Assembly (NCBI GenBank): GCA_022447555.1
Contig: JAKVBF010000002.1
Coordinates: 214,625-278,624, forward strand
Direction: 5' to 3'
Length of the DNA stretch: 64,000 bases
Source: Mariniblastus sp.
GTDB taxonomy: Bacteria > Planctomycetota > Planctomycetia > Pirellulales > Pirellulaceae
Under the pieces are notes generated by a model. The model saw only the letters and a list, made by a program, of their open reading frames with translations, did not search any database and was not told the DNA's origin. The position numbers were made by a program, and so were the translations under genes. Every line of letters begins with the position of its first letter. Position 1 is the stretch's first letter. Shown here one piece after another: positions 37,885-47,884 of this stretch.

Positions 37885-39189
37885 ATGAGCGAGAGTTTAT
37901 TAAATTGGGACGCCTACATTCAAGTTGCGTCACTCAGCGACATCGGTATGCGCCGCTCCAGCAATCAAGATAACCTTTCGGTCACAATGGCTTCCGGTTT
38001 AGAACAATGGCAGCGGCGAGGCCATCTTTTTATCGTGGCCGACGGCATGGGGGCCCACGCCGCGGGGGAACTCGCTAGCAAACTTGCCATCGATCACATC
38101 CCTCATCTATACGCGAAATTTGATGACATCTCGGCCCCAGAGGCACTCAAGAAATCGGTTATTGGTGCAAATACAGAAATCCACCGTCGCGGTCAGGCCA
38201 ACGATGATTTCCATAATATGGGGACCACTTGCAGCGTCCTGACGTTACTGCCTCAAGGTGCTGTCGCCGCTCACATTGGCGATAGCCGCGTCTACAGAAT
38301 GCGAAACACCACGATTGAGCAGCTGACATTCGATCACAGCCTGGTCTGGGAAATGAAGGCCAGCGGCCAACTTTCCGACGAAGAGGAAAAGGCGGGCAAG
38401 ATTCCAAAGAATGTCATCACGCGAAGCTTGGGGCCGTATCCCGAATGCAAAGTGGATGTCGAAGGTCCATTCCCCGTAGAGGTTGGCGACACCTTTCTTC
38501 TCTGCAGTGACGGGCTTACAGGCTTGCTGACTGACGGAGAGATTGGTTCGATCCTAGCTAATCTTGCTCCAGATGAAGCAGTGCGCGTTCTGGTTGATCT
38601 AGCTAATTTGCGTGGTGGTAATGACAACATCACATGCATCGTAGTCAAAGTCACTCATCCACAACTGGCCACCTCGGCGTCCGTCCAACCGATTACTTTA
38701 CGGGGCAACAGCCCCGCGAAATTGGGCATCAACCCGATTTCTTGGGTCGTGGTGATCGCCGCAGGCATGGCGACCCTGTTGTTTGGTGTCATGATGTCTC
38801 CCTTCATGGCCTTAATTCCCGGTATGGTTTTTCTTGGAGGTTTAATCTGGCTGCTGATTCAGGCGGTCGGTGGCGGAGACAGCCGGGAGAGAGTGATGGG
38901 GAACCGCCGTTTTGGAAAAGGCCCGCATACCCGAACTAAGTTTGGTAGTGGAGAGGCGTTTTCTAATCAATTGCGCGAAATTGCCGAGGAATTACGGGAT
39001 GCTGCTAAAAATCAAGCCTGGAAAATTGATTGGGAAACGCTTGATAAATTCCATGCTCAAGCCGTTGAAGCGATTGAGCATCACACGCCTTCAGAAGCCA
39101 TTCGGTTTTACAGCCGCTCACTCAGCTTTTTAATGGAACAGTTGCGGAATCAGAACGGCAGCAGCTCTTCTCTCGAACTTGACGCCTGA
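37885..39189 (+). CDS. PP2C-type protein phosphatase with membrane anchor
   Basis: A 434-residue protein from the ATG at 37885 (GGA five bases upstream; a TTG four codons earlier is less likely). The PPM/PP2C core spans residues 15-250: SLSDIGMRRSSNQDNLSV, VADGMGAHAAGELAS (metal-binding Asp-Gly), HIGDSRVYRM, LCSDGLTGLLTD and GGNDNITCIVVKV, all metal-site residues present. Two membrane helices follow (about 285-330), then a soluble tail of about 90 residues. It would dephosphorylate Ser/Thr of partner proteins, probably opposite a Hanks-type kinase not in this window. Confidence 0.92.
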   Translation: MSESLLNWDAYIQVASLSDIGMRRSSNQDNLSVTMASGLEQWQRRGHLFIVADGMGAHAAGELASKLAIDHIPHLYAKFDDISAPEALKKSVIGANTEIHRRGQANDDFHNMGTTCSVLTLLPQGAVAAHIGDSRVYRMRNTTIEQLTFDHSLVWEMKASGQLSDEEEKAGKIPKNVITRSLGPYPECKVDVEGPFPVEVGDTFLLCSDGLTGLLTDGEIGSILANLAPDEAVRVLVDLANLRGGNDNITCIVVKVTHPQLATSASVQPITLRGNSPAKLGINPISWVVVIAAGMATLLFGVMMSPFMALIPGMVFLGGLIWLLIQAVGGGDSRERVMGNRRFGKGPHTRTKFGSGEAFSNQLREIAEELRDAAKNQAWKIDWETLDKFHAQAVEAIEHHTPSEAIRFYSRSLSFLMEQLRNQNGSSSSLELDA

Positions 39190-39317
39190 ATGTGCTGGCG
39201 CGCATGCTATCAGACCCAGTTGTTATATGCGGTCTAAAAGAGTCGTGGTAAAACTCGCGACATCTATTTGAGTTTGACTCGAATTCAATCCGCGCGCTTG
39301 GGATATCAAGAAACGAA

Positions 39318-40502
39318 ATGAATCTTATCACACGGCATGTCGTCGGCGAGCTGACGAAGATATTTTTGCTGAGTGTCTGCACCATGACTCTCTTGATGGT
39401 CATGGTATTTCTGGTCCAAGAAGCCTGGCAGGAGAGTCTCACACCCGCGACAATTCTCGAGTTAATCCCTTACACGATTCCGACGGCTCTCTGTTTCGCC
39501 ATCCCTGGAACGGTTCTTTTCGCTGTCTGTATTGTGTATGGCAGAATGTCGGGGGCGAATGAGATTGTCGCTATCAAGTCGCTCGGTTTGTCACCCAATA
39601 AAGTCATTTTCCCCGGCTTAGCCATCGCTGTGGTTTTAAGTCTGTTCACCGTTTACTTGAATGATCTCGCAGTCTCTTGGGGACGTACCGGAATTTATCG
39701 AGTGATCCTAAATTCGTCATCAAAAACAATCTATTCGGTGTTAGGTTCACAAGGTTCCTTCAGTAAAGGCCCCCTATCCATTTGGGTAGATGGTGTCTCC
39801 GGCGACACGTTACTGAGGCCCCACATTGAGCGACACGACGAAAACGAAAACAATCGAATTGTGATTCGCGCTGAAAAGGCTCAAATCCACGTCAATACAG
39901 AACGCAATGCATTGGTTTTTCGACTTCAAAATGGCTGGATTGAACAAGGAGACGACCTGCGGCTATATATTGACACCAAAGATATTGATTTGCCTCTGGG
40001 AGATGTTACTAAAAAGACAGGTAGCGGACGCAGTCCATCGAACTTGCCGCTGCGAGACATGAAAGCGGAGCTGAAATCGCAGAATCAACTCGTTGAAGAA
40101 CAGCAAAAACAATTAGCCCTTCATGCGGCCTTTCAGATGGTCGGTGGTGACGTGATCGGAATCACGCAACCCAAGTGGAACTCGGCAATACAGGAACTCG
40201 AGCAAAGAGTGTATCGCAAACACCGGTTGGAAACAGAACCATGGCGTCGCTGGGCGAATGGTTTTAGCTGCCTCTGCTTCATCATCGTGGGCGCCCCACT
40301 TGCAATTTACATGCGAAAAAGTGATTTTTGGACTATCTTCGGTGTCTGCTTCATCCCCATTTTATTGGCCTACTACCCCTTACTCATGTTTGGGGTCGAG
40401 AAGGCGAAATCGGGAGACCTGCCTCCCTTCTGTGTTTGGATCGGCAACCTTGTGATGGTAGGGATCGGATCATGGCTAATTCGCCGCGTTAGCCGAACCT
40501 AG
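39318..40502 (+). CDS. LptF/LptG-family LPS export permease
   Basis: A 394-residue YjgP/YjgQ-family membrane protein. Three or more N-terminal helices (about 10-35, 50-75, 95-115), a periplasmic beta-jellyroll-like domain (about 120-290, VLGSQGSFSKGPLSIWVDG), and three C-terminal helices (about 315-390, CLCFIIVGAPLAIYMRKSDF). The start region (NLITRHVVGELTKIFLLSVC) is typical. With LptB and LptC it extracts LPS from the inner membrane, consistent with lpxB here. Only one of the two usual paralogs is present, so F or G cannot be assigned. Confidence 0.88.
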   Translation: MNLITRHVVGELTKIFLLSVCTMTLLMVMVFLVQEAWQESLTPATILELIPYTIPTALCFAIPGTVLFAVCIVYGRMSGANEIVAIKSLGLSPNKVIFPGLAIAVVLSLFTVYLNDLAVSWGRTGIYRVILNSSSKTIYSVLGSQGSFSKGPLSIWVDGVSGDTLLRPHIERHDENENNRIVIRAEKAQIHVNTERNALVFRLQNGWIEQGDDLRLYIDTKDIDLPLGDVTKKTGSGRSPSNLPLRDMKAELKSQNQLVEEQQKQLALHAAFQMVGGDVIGITQPKWNSAIQELEQRVYRKHRLETEPWRRWANGFSCLCFIIVGAPLAIYMRKSDFWTIFGVCFIPILLAYYPLLMFGVEKAKSGDLPPFCVWIGNLVMVGIGSWLIRRVSRT

Positions 40503-40773
40503 CACCGGATCATCGGGTAGCTGACGAGCAATCAGACTCGCAACTTTTATCGATTCAGTGCGCGGTCACCGAACCGCCTCTCCACCCTTCCTAAACTACC
40601 TGCTTCTTCAGATCCTCGGCGGTGTCGTCCAGCACTCCATCAACTTTGGGTGGTCGCGACCAAAGTCCAGTTAAGTCTGCCAAAAAGTCCGCTCTGGTCA
40701 AAAAAGGAGCATTATTGACGTTGCGAGTATTTCCAGGTCTTTGTAAATTTTTCAAGCTTTTGAGAAAACCTGA

Positions 40774-42462
40774 ATGAATCACTCAAGAAAAAACAAAACT
40801 GAATCGTCGAGCATGGATTTCATGAAATCCATCTGCTCCTCTTTTTGGCGTTCCAGATTGCTGGCCAAACACAAAATTCGCTCTCAAATGTATATTGGGA
40901 TGGCCATGCTGGTTGTCATCATTACGACCTTGGCGGCCGCAAGTTTACTAGGCTCACTCAAGTTTCGAAATGTCACAAAGAGTATTCGTAGTCGGGTGAT
41001 TGAATTACCCCTGGCAGCTCAATTGAGCCTGGCTGTTGATGATCTTCGTTCTGACGTTGACACCGGACCTCCGATGGCGATTGTCGCCTACCCGAGTGTT
41101 TCCAATGGGATCCGCAGTACCGGGATTCAAACCAAGCTACATCTCGTTGCAACAGCACTGGAGGATTACAAGTATCAGTTGGAAAACTCCGAATCAAAAA
41201 ATACGATGATTGGTAATACGAGTCAGGAATTGGCCTCGGTTGAAGTCATTGATGCAGCGATAAGAGAGTTCGAAACGATCATTAGCTCGCAAGATTTCAT
41301 TTTCCAGCCTGCCAAAGAGACCCCGGCTTTAGAAGAGTTAATTATCGTGATGCGGGATGAGATCGGTGGTTTACCAGAATTAATGCGTCAGCGCATGGAC
41401 GACTTTTCCCTTCGAGTCCGAGGCGAGTATTACACCTGGATGGGTCTTACGGCCTTGTCCACAACAGGCGCACTTTTCCTGCTGTGTGTACTCTACCAGC
41501 GATTCGACAGCCGCATCTTTCGACCGCTCGAAACACTAGTCCACGGTTCACGAATCGTGGCGGCCGGTAATTATGATTATCGAATCCAGTTAAAAAACGA
41601 AGACGAAGTGGCTGAACTGGCTGGTGCCTTAAATGACATGACTGAAAATTTCCAACAAATAAAAACGCATTTGAACAGTCAGGTCAAAGTTCGGACCAAA
41701 GAAGTGGTTCGTAGCGAAAAAATGGCCAGCGTTGGATTTTTGGCAGCCGGAGTGGCCCATGAGATCAACAACCCACTCGCCAGCATTGCCTGGAGCGCAG
41801 AATCGCTCGAAACCCGGATCTACGACATACTCAATCCACCCGCTGGCGTCGATGCTCAGGAACAACTCTCACAAATTGATGACATGAAAAAATATCTACA
41901 ACGAATACAGGATGAAGCATTTCGTTGCAAAGAAATCACCTCTGCGTTGCTGGATTTTTCTCGAATGGGAGATACCGAAAAGAAGACAGCGAACCTTTCG
42001 GAAATCGTCCAAACGGTCATTGAAATGGTTCGTCCACTTAGCAAATACCGTGATCGAACGATCGATTTTGAACGGGATGCGACGCTACAAGCGAGAGTCA
42101 ATTCTCAGGAAATCAAGCAGGTGGTACTAAACTTAATCACGAACGCCTTGGATAGCGTAGCACCCGGCGGTCACGTCAAAATCACACTATCACGTCAGAA
42201 CGCGAACGCTGTTTTAGAAGTCCAAGACGATGGTTGTGGCATGAGCGAGGAAGTCATGCAGCATCTTTTTGAACCGTTTTTTACTCGTCGACGCGACGGG
42301 CAGGGTACCGGACTCGGCCTCTCAATTACCTATCAAATCATCCAAGAGCATGGCGGTCACATCGCGCCTCACAGCGCGGGCACCAATCTTGGATCAACCT
42401 TTACTGTCAGCTTGCCAATAAAAAGTCATGAACAAAAAACGAACAACCAAATCGCAGCCTAA
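40774..42462 (+). CDS. Membrane sensor histidine kinase
   Basis: A 562-residue kinase. Membrane helices at about 41-62 and 220-241 bracket a periplasmic sensing region of about 155 residues. A HAMP domain follows (about 242-295). The phospho-acceptor H329 is in GFLAAGVAHEINNPLASIAW, and the ATP-binding domain has the N box (VLNLITNALDSV), G1 (VQDDGCGM), F box and G2 (GQGTGLGLSIT). It overlaps the NtrC-type regulator gene by 35 bases, so they form a cognate pair. The signal sensed is unknown. Confidence 0.93.
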   Translation: MNHSRKNKTESSSMDFMKSICSSFWRSRLLAKHKIRSQMYIGMAMLVVIITTLAAASLLGSLKFRNVTKSIRSRVIELPLAAQLSLAVDDLRSDVDTGPPMAIVAYPSVSNGIRSTGIQTKLHLVATALEDYKYQLENSESKNTMIGNTSQELASVEVIDAAIREFETIISSQDFIFQPAKETPALEELIIVMRDEIGGLPELMRQRMDDFSLRVRGEYYTWMGLTALSTTGALFLLCVLYQRFDSRIFRPLETLVHGSRIVAAGNYDYRIQLKNEDEVAELAGALNDMTENFQQIKTHLNSQVKVRTKEVVRSEKMASVGFLAAGVAHEINNPLASIAWSAESLETRIYDILNPPAGVDAQEQLSQIDDMKKYLQRIQDEAFRCKEITSALLDFSRMGDTEKKTANLSEIVQTVIEMVRPLSKYRDRTIDFERDATLQARVNSQEIKQVVLNLITNALDSVAPGGHVKITLSRQNANAVLEVQDDGCGMSEEVMQHLFEPFFTRRRDGQGTGLGLSITYQIIQEHGGHIAPHSAGTNLGSTFTVSLPIKSHEQKTNNQIAA

Positions 42463-43810
42463 GAGCTTAAAGGTCTTGTTTGCAGATGACGAAAGTCATT
42501 TACAGGATTTGATTGCGGCTGAATTGCCACGAATGGGACACTCCGTTACCGTTTGTCCCGATGGCTCTACTGCCATTGCGGCACTCGAAGCCGATCGTTT
42601 TGACTGTTTGATCGTGGATCTCGATATGCCCGGCCTGAACGGGATTGACGTGGTGGCACGTGCTAAGGAACTTTCTCCGGGCACAGAAGCGATCATTTTA
42701 ACTGGTAAAGGATCGACGGAAACCGCCATCTCCGCATTGCGACTCGGGGCGTTTGACTACCTTCACAAACCATGCAAACTGACCGATTTAAATTCACTTC
42801 TCAAACGAGTTGCGATACGTATTGAACTAAACAACAAGGTGGCTGCGCTGACCCGTCGCTTGGTTCGCGTGGAAGGACGGCCTACCATGATTGGTAACGA
42901 CCGAAATATGCAGCGCGTCAGAGCCTTGATTGAGAAAGTCGCGCCGACCGAATCCACCGTACTGATCTTAGGGGAAACCGGCACTGGCAAGGAACTTGCC
43001 GCGAGGGCGGTTCACGACAATAGCCTGAGGGCCGACAAACCCTTTGTTGCGGTCAATTGTGGCGCTTTGCCAGAAAACCTTATTGAGAGTGAATTATTCG
43101 GGCATCGAAAAGGCGCCTTCACCGGTGCGGACGACCATCGGCAGGGTCTTTTTGAAGTTGCGGATTCCGGGACCCTTTTTCTCGATGAAGTAGGCGAGTT
43201 ACCCAAAGCGACACAGTCTAAATTATTACGTGTCTTAGAATCAGGAGAAATACGCCGGGTCGGCGATAACCAACCGTTTACGGTCGACGTTAGAATTGTC
43301 TGCGCCACCCATCGCGACTTACCCAAAATGGTCGATGCGGCGGAATTCAGACAAGATTTGATGTACCGCATCAATACATTTGAAATACGACTACCGCCGT
43401 TACGTGAGCGAATTGAAGACGTTCCAGGAATCGCACGGCATCTACTAAGTCGATTTCGCGCTGGACCGCTTCCAGAAAATCCATTTGCCAATGACGCGCT
43501 CTCAATGATGAGAAACTATGGTTGGCCTGGAAACATTCGAGAGTTGGCTAATGTCGTCGAACACGCCGCGATCTTGAGTGATAAATTACCTATCACTGCC
43601 TCCGATCTTCCTCATCACTTTGGTAGTCAAGCCATCGCTCGCTCCGTTCAAATGAGTGGAACAACACTTAAAGAAATCGAAATGCAAGCCATTCATTCGG
43701 CACTCGAGCAAACCGGCGGCAATAAGACCGCTGCCGCCAGTCAATTGGGAGTCAGTTTAAAAACACTCTACAACAAATTAAATCAAGACGCGATCAAGCG
43801 AGCTGCCTAG
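42428..43810 (+). CDS. NtrC-family sigma-54-dependent response regulator
   Basis: A 460-residue enhancer-binding regulator. The receiver domain (13-125) has phospho-acceptor D64 in LIVDLDMPGLNG. The AAA+ domain has Walker A LGETGTGKELAARAVH, the sigma-54 contact loop GAFTGADDH, and Walker B TLFLDEVGELP. The Fis-type helix-turn-helix at the C-terminus is ALEQTGGNKTAAASQLGVS. All activation residues are intact, unlike the regulator at 21704. It starts 35 bases inside the kinase gene. Its target promoters are not visible, but it implies RpoN in the organism. Confidence 0.95.
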   Translation: MNKKRTTKSQPKSLKVLFADDESHLQDLIAAELPRMGHSVTVCPDGSTAIAALEADRFDCLIVDLDMPGLNGIDVVARAKELSPGTEAIILTGKGSTETAISALRLGAFDYLHKPCKLTDLNSLLKRVAIRIELNNKVAALTRRLVRVEGRPTMIGNDRNMQRVRALIEKVAPTESTVLILGETGTGKELAARAVHDNSLRADKPFVAVNCGALPENLIESELFGHRKGAFTGADDHRQGLFEVADSGTLFLDEVGELPKATQSKLLRVLESGEIRRVGDNQPFTVDVRIVCATHRDLPKMVDAAEFRQDLMYRINTFEIRLPPLRERIEDVPGIARHLLSRFRAGPLPENPFANDALSMMRNYGWPGNIRELANVVEHAAILSDKLPITASDLPHHFGSQAIARSVQMSGTTLKEIEMQAIHSALEQTGGNKTAAASQLGVSLKTLYNKLNQDAIKRAA

Positions 43811-43993
43811 GCAATGAAGACGTAAATTCTTGACTTACAAGTTTTGGAACGTCCAGCACTTTGAATCCAGTCACCACCATTGCTACTTCAAGGTTTTCCA
43901 ATCCGAAAAAGGGACTGGCTGACTTCAATTCAGCGGCGACCTGAGTACAATGAAGGTGTCTTGGTAATTCATCACCGGCAACAATCAATCAAT

Positions 43994-46444
43994 ATGTTGT
44001 GTAGGCGCCTGATTCCGATTATCTCACTCCTGATGATGCTCACAACAGTAGCATCAGCGCGATCGCAACAATCACCAGCCATCGAGACCATCTCTTTCAA
44101 TCGCGATGTCCGTCCGATCCTCTCGAATCGCTGCTTCCAATGCCACGGCCCGGATGAAAATTCGCGGGTGACAGAGCTCCGACTTGATTCTCGGGATAGT
44201 GCTATGTCGGACTTGGGAGGTTATCGCGCGGTGATACCAGAGGATGCGGAACAAAGCGAATTGATTCTAAGAATCAATCACGAAGATCCTGATCTCTTGA
44301 TGCCACCAAGTGATTCCGGCAAGCGTCTGACAGATCAAGAAAAAAAAATCTTGGCCAACTGGATTGAACAAGGCGCCAAGTGGCCTGAATTCTGGGCTTA
44401 CCTCGCTCCGAAAAAGCAGCCGGAAATCATCCCGGGAGACCGCGATTGGGGAAATGGATGGATCGATTCAATGGTCCTTAGGACCCTTAATTCAAGACAG
44501 CTCACACCATCCCCACGAGCTGATAACGTCACTACCATTCGTCGACTGCACTTCGATTTAACAGGGCTGCCACCAACCATTGAACAAATCCAACGCTTCT
44601 TGCAAGATGATTCCTCTTCGGCTTACGAGCAGATCGTCGACGAGCTTTTAGCTTCGCCGCACTTTGGTGAGCGGATGGCAATGTACTGGCTAGATCTCGT
44701 TCGATATGCCGACACGGTAGGCTATCATGGCGATCAGGATCACAACATCTCCCCTTACCGCAGTTGGGTCATCGACGCTTTCAATGACAACAAGCCGTTC
44801 GACCAATTCACTCGGGAACAACTGGCAGGTGACCTACTGCCTGCTCCTACGCCCGATCAACGAATTGCAACAGGCTACAATCGACTTTTACAAACGACCC
44901 ACGAAGGTGGACTTCAGCCGAATGAATATCGAGCTATTTATGCCGCCGATCGCGTACGGAATATTTCGGCTGTCTGGATGGGTGCAACACTAGGTTGCGC
45001 TCAGTGCCACGATCACAAATATGACCCCTACACCGCCAAAGATTTCTATGCGATGGCGGCGTTTTTTGCCGACATTGACGATGAACAGCATTTCAAAGTG
45101 GGTACCAACTCTCTCCCCACCCGAAGGCCACCCGAATTGTTAGTAATTAGCGAAGAGCACCGACAACATCTAAATGCTCTCGATCGGAAAATTAAACTTG
45201 CCGAAAAGGAAAGCAGGTCGCTGGAGGAAAAAAACAAAAAATTGGACGGAGAAGCACTTGCTCAGGGTAAGAAAGAGCGCGATCGATTGAAGTCGGTAAT
45301 AGCCAGTCTGAAAGGGGAGAGAAAGAAAATCGAATCTCTCGGAGATTGGACAATGATCACCCAAGCCTTACCCGAACCACGCGTGGTCCGCGTGCTGCCG
45401 CGAGGGAATTGGCTGGACGAATCAGGACAGATCGTTGAACCAGCGGTCCCTGAATTTATGAATCCTATCAAAACAGAGGGGCGCGCTACACGAATGGATC
45501 TGGCAATCTGGTTAACGGACCCCTCACGAACAAGCGGGCAATTGACAGCAAGAGTCATGGCGAATCGCATTTGGTTTTTATTTATGGGAAGCGGTGTTTC
45601 CCCATCGCTGGACGACTTTGGAGGGCAAGGCGAACCCCCGGCCAATCCAGAATTGCTCGACAGCCTCGCTTGGGACTTCATCGATAGTGGCTGGAACGTA
45701 AAGCAATTGATAAAAGAAATCGTCACTAGTGAAACCTATCGGCAATCCTCTGTTGAAACGCCCCACCTGCGCGATACCGACCCCTATAATCAACTGTTTG
45801 GTAGACAGAGTCGATATCGACTGCCGGCGGAAGTCCTACGTGACAACGCTTTAGCTATCAGCGGACTACTGAATCTAGATGAAGTCGGCGGTCGAAGCGT
45901 GAAGCCGTTTCAACCTGCTGGCTACTATCAACATCTTAATTTCCCTCCGCGAACATACAAACAAAACGAGGACCAACGCCAGTGGAGGCGTGGGATCTAC
46001 ATCCATTGGCAACGGCAGTTTTTACACCCCACGCTAAAATCACTAGACGCCCCAAGCCGAGAGGAATGCACGCCCAAACGAGCCAGATCAAACACCCCAT
46101 TGGCGGCACTGGCGCTGCTTAACGACCCCTCGTTTATAGCTTCGGCCAAAATATTTGCGGAACAAATACAGCGTCAATCGAAAGGTGATCCAAAAACTGG
46201 TTTGGACTTTGCCTTCGAAACGGCCACCTCGCGAAAACCGGATGACGCCGAAAAAAAAATCCTCTTGGACTTATATCAAACTTGCTTAAGTGAGTACCAA
46301 AACGACCCAATCGCTGCCAGGAAATTAACAACCCGCTCATTACTAGACGGTGAACCAGTCGACGCCGACCAGGCTTCTTTGGCCGCCTGGATATCCGTCG
46401 CTCGAGCGCTGTTAAATTTGGATGAGACCATCACTCGGAACTGA
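43994..46444 (+). CDS. PSD1-type cytochrome c / DUF1549-DUF1553 protein
   Basis: An 816-residue exported protein from the ATG at 43994, which begins a signal peptide (RRLIPIISLLMMLTTVASA). A planctomycete-type cytochrome c domain follows with heme motif NRCFQCHGPDE. DUF1549 spans about 165-370 (RLHFDLTGLPPT, PHFGERMAMYWLDLVRYADT, CAQCHDHKYDPYTAKDFYA), with a second CxxCH in CAQCH. A coiled-coil insert comes next, and DUF1553 ends the protein (LTARVMANRIWFLFMGSGV, DDFGGQGEPPANPELLD). The upstream TTG at 43880 is less likely. It is paired with DUF1501, three bases downstream. The family function is not established; electron transfer with sugar or sulfate-polymer catabolism has been suggested. 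Confidence 0.88.
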   Translation: MLCRRLIPIISLLMMLTTVASARSQQSPAIETISFNRDVRPILSNRCFQCHGPDENSRVTELRLDSRDSAMSDLGGYRAVIPEDAEQSELILRINHEDPDLLMPPSDSGKRLTDQEKKILANWIEQGAKWPEFWAYLAPKKQPEIIPGDRDWGNGWIDSMVLRTLNSRQLTPSPRADNVTTIRRLHFDLTGLPPTIEQIQRFLQDDSSSAYEQIVDELLASPHFGERMAMYWLDLVRYADTVGYHGDQDHNISPYRSWVIDAFNDNKPFDQFTREQLAGDLLPAPTPDQRIATGYNRLLQTTHEGGLQPNEYRAIYAADRVRNISAVWMGATLGCAQCHDHKYDPYTAKDFYAMAAFFADIDDEQHFKVGTNSLPTRRPPELLVISEEHRQHLNALDRKIKLAEKESRSLEEKNKKLDGEALAQGKKERDRLKSVIASLKGERKKIESLGDWTMITQALPEPRVVRVLPRGNWLDESGQIVEPAVPEFMNPIKTEGRATRMDLAIWLTDPSRTSGQLTARVMANRIWFLFMGSGVSPSLDDFGGQGEPPANPELLDSLAWDFIDSGWNVKQLIKEIVTSETYRQSSVETPHLRDTDPYNQLFGRQSRYRLPAEVLRDNALAISGLLNLDEVGGRSVKPFQPAGYYQHLNFPPRTYKQNEDQRQWRRGIYIHWQRQFLHPTLKSLDAPSREECTPKRARSNTPLAALALLNDPSFIASAKIFAEQIQRQSKGDPKTGLDFAFETATSRKPDDAEKKILLDLYQTCLSEYQNDPIAARKLTTRSLLDGEPVDADQASLAAWISVARALLNLDETITRN

Positions 46445-46447
46445 TTC

Positions 46448-47884
46448 ATGCCCCAACCCATTCACACTGAACCATCCAACGCGATCCAGCGGCGAACGTT
46501 CTTGAACCGAGCGGGCGTAGGGTTGGGAGCGGCAGCGATCAGTTCCCTCTTAGCGGCTGATGAGTCTCGCACGCCAGCCGACTCAGTAAATCATCGACGG
46601 CTACCCCACTTCCCGTCTCGAATCAAACGGGTCATCTTCCTTTGTATGGCGGGCGGGCCATCTCATCTTGAAACGTTTGACTTCAAACCCGAGCTGATCC
46701 GGCTTCATGGCCAGGAGATGCCCGAATCATTCACCGAAGGCCAGCCCATCGCGCAGCTGCAAGGGCAGGCGTTAAAAATTCAACAGCCGCTATGCACCTT
46801 TTCAAGGCATGGACAAAGTGGAATCGAGTTCAGTGATTTCCTGCCTTGGCAGTCGAAACTGGCTGATGACATCTGCGTCGTCAAATCGATGGTGACCGAG
46901 CAAATCAATCACGACCCAGCGCACACCTTCATGAATACCGGAACGGCGATCAGCGGCCGACCCTCGATGGGCTCGTGGATCACTTATGGGTTAGGAAGTG
47001 AAACTCAAGATTTGCCCGGCTTTGTGGTCATGACCAGTGTTGGTGGACGCAACCCACAACCAATCGCTTCGCGCCAGTGGTCCTCTGGTTTTTTACCCAG
47101 CCGATTCCAGGGGGTCGAATTCAATGCTTCGGGCGACCCTGTCCAGTTCGTGAAGAATCCAGCTGGTGTTTCTCGCCTTGCTCAACGGCGATTGATTGAC
47201 TCGATCAATCAACTCAACCGGCACCGCAACCAGCTCAATCAAAATCCAGAAACCGATACACGAATCGCTGCCTATGAAATGGCTTTTCGAATGCAAACAG
47301 CTGTCCCAGACTTAATGGATGTCAATAATGAGCCCCAACACATTTTGGATATGTACGGTGCCAAACCAGGAGATGGCAGTTACGCCTCCAATTGCCTGCT
47401 GGCCCGGCGTTTGGCGGAACGCGGTGTGCGATTCATCCAACTTTACCACCGTGGATGGGATCATCACGGTGACCTGAAAAAATACATGGGCATCTGCTGC
47501 GGACATACAGACAAACCAACATGGGCTCTAGTGGAAGATCTCAAGCAACGAGACATGCTCAAAGACACATTGGTGATTTGGGGTGGAGAATTTGGCCGGA
47601 CTCCCATGTTTCAGGGGAAGGGTGGCGTCGGTCGAGATCATCACATCAAAGGATTTTCTATGTGGATGGCCGGCGGCGGAGTGCGTGGCGGCAGCACATA
47701 CGGAGCGACTGACGATTTGGGCTATCACGCGGTGGATGAGATCGTCAATGTCCGAGACTTGCACGCGACCATGCTGCACATGTTGGGCATCCAACACGAC
47801 CGGTTTACCGTCCCCTTTCAGGGCCTAGACATGAAGTTAACTGGTGTCGAACACGCCCGCGTTGTCAAAGAAATTCTGAAGTGA
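46448..47884 (+). CDS. DUF1501 family protein, Tat-exported
   Basis: A 478-residue protein with a twin-arginine-type leader (QRRTFLNRAGVGLGAAAISSLL). The core is alkaline-phosphatase/sulfatase-like: RVIFLCMAGGPSHLETFDFKP near residue 57, GSWITYGLGSETQDLPGFVV, and WGGEFGRTPMFQGKGGVGRD near 380, followed by HHIKGFSMWMAGGGVRGG, which are DUF1501 signatures with conserved metal-type Asp/His residues. It is almost always the partner of a PSD1/DUF1553 gene in planctomycetes and is here directly after one. The next gene starts within its stop codon. The catalytic role is not established. Confidence 0.9.
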   Translation: MPQPIHTEPSNAIQRRTFLNRAGVGLGAAAISSLLAADESRTPADSVNHRRLPHFPSRIKRVIFLCMAGGPSHLETFDFKPELIRLHGQEMPESFTEGQPIAQLQGQALKIQQPLCTFSRHGQSGIEFSDFLPWQSKLADDICVVKSMVTEQINHDPAHTFMNTGTAISGRPSMGSWITYGLGSETQDLPGFVVMTSVGGRNPQPIASRQWSSGFLPSRFQGVEFNASGDPVQFVKNPAGVSRLAQRRLIDSINQLNRHRNQLNQNPETDTRIAAYEMAFRMQTAVPDLMDVNNEPQHILDMYGAKPGDGSYASNCLLARRLAERGVRFIQLYHRGWDHHGDLKKYMGICCGHTDKPTWALVEDLKQRDMLKDTLVIWGGEFGRTPMFQGKGGVGRDHHIKGFSMWMAGGGVRGGSTYGATDDLGYHAVDEIVNVRDLHATMLHMLGIQHDRFTVPFQGLDMKLTGVEHARVVKEILK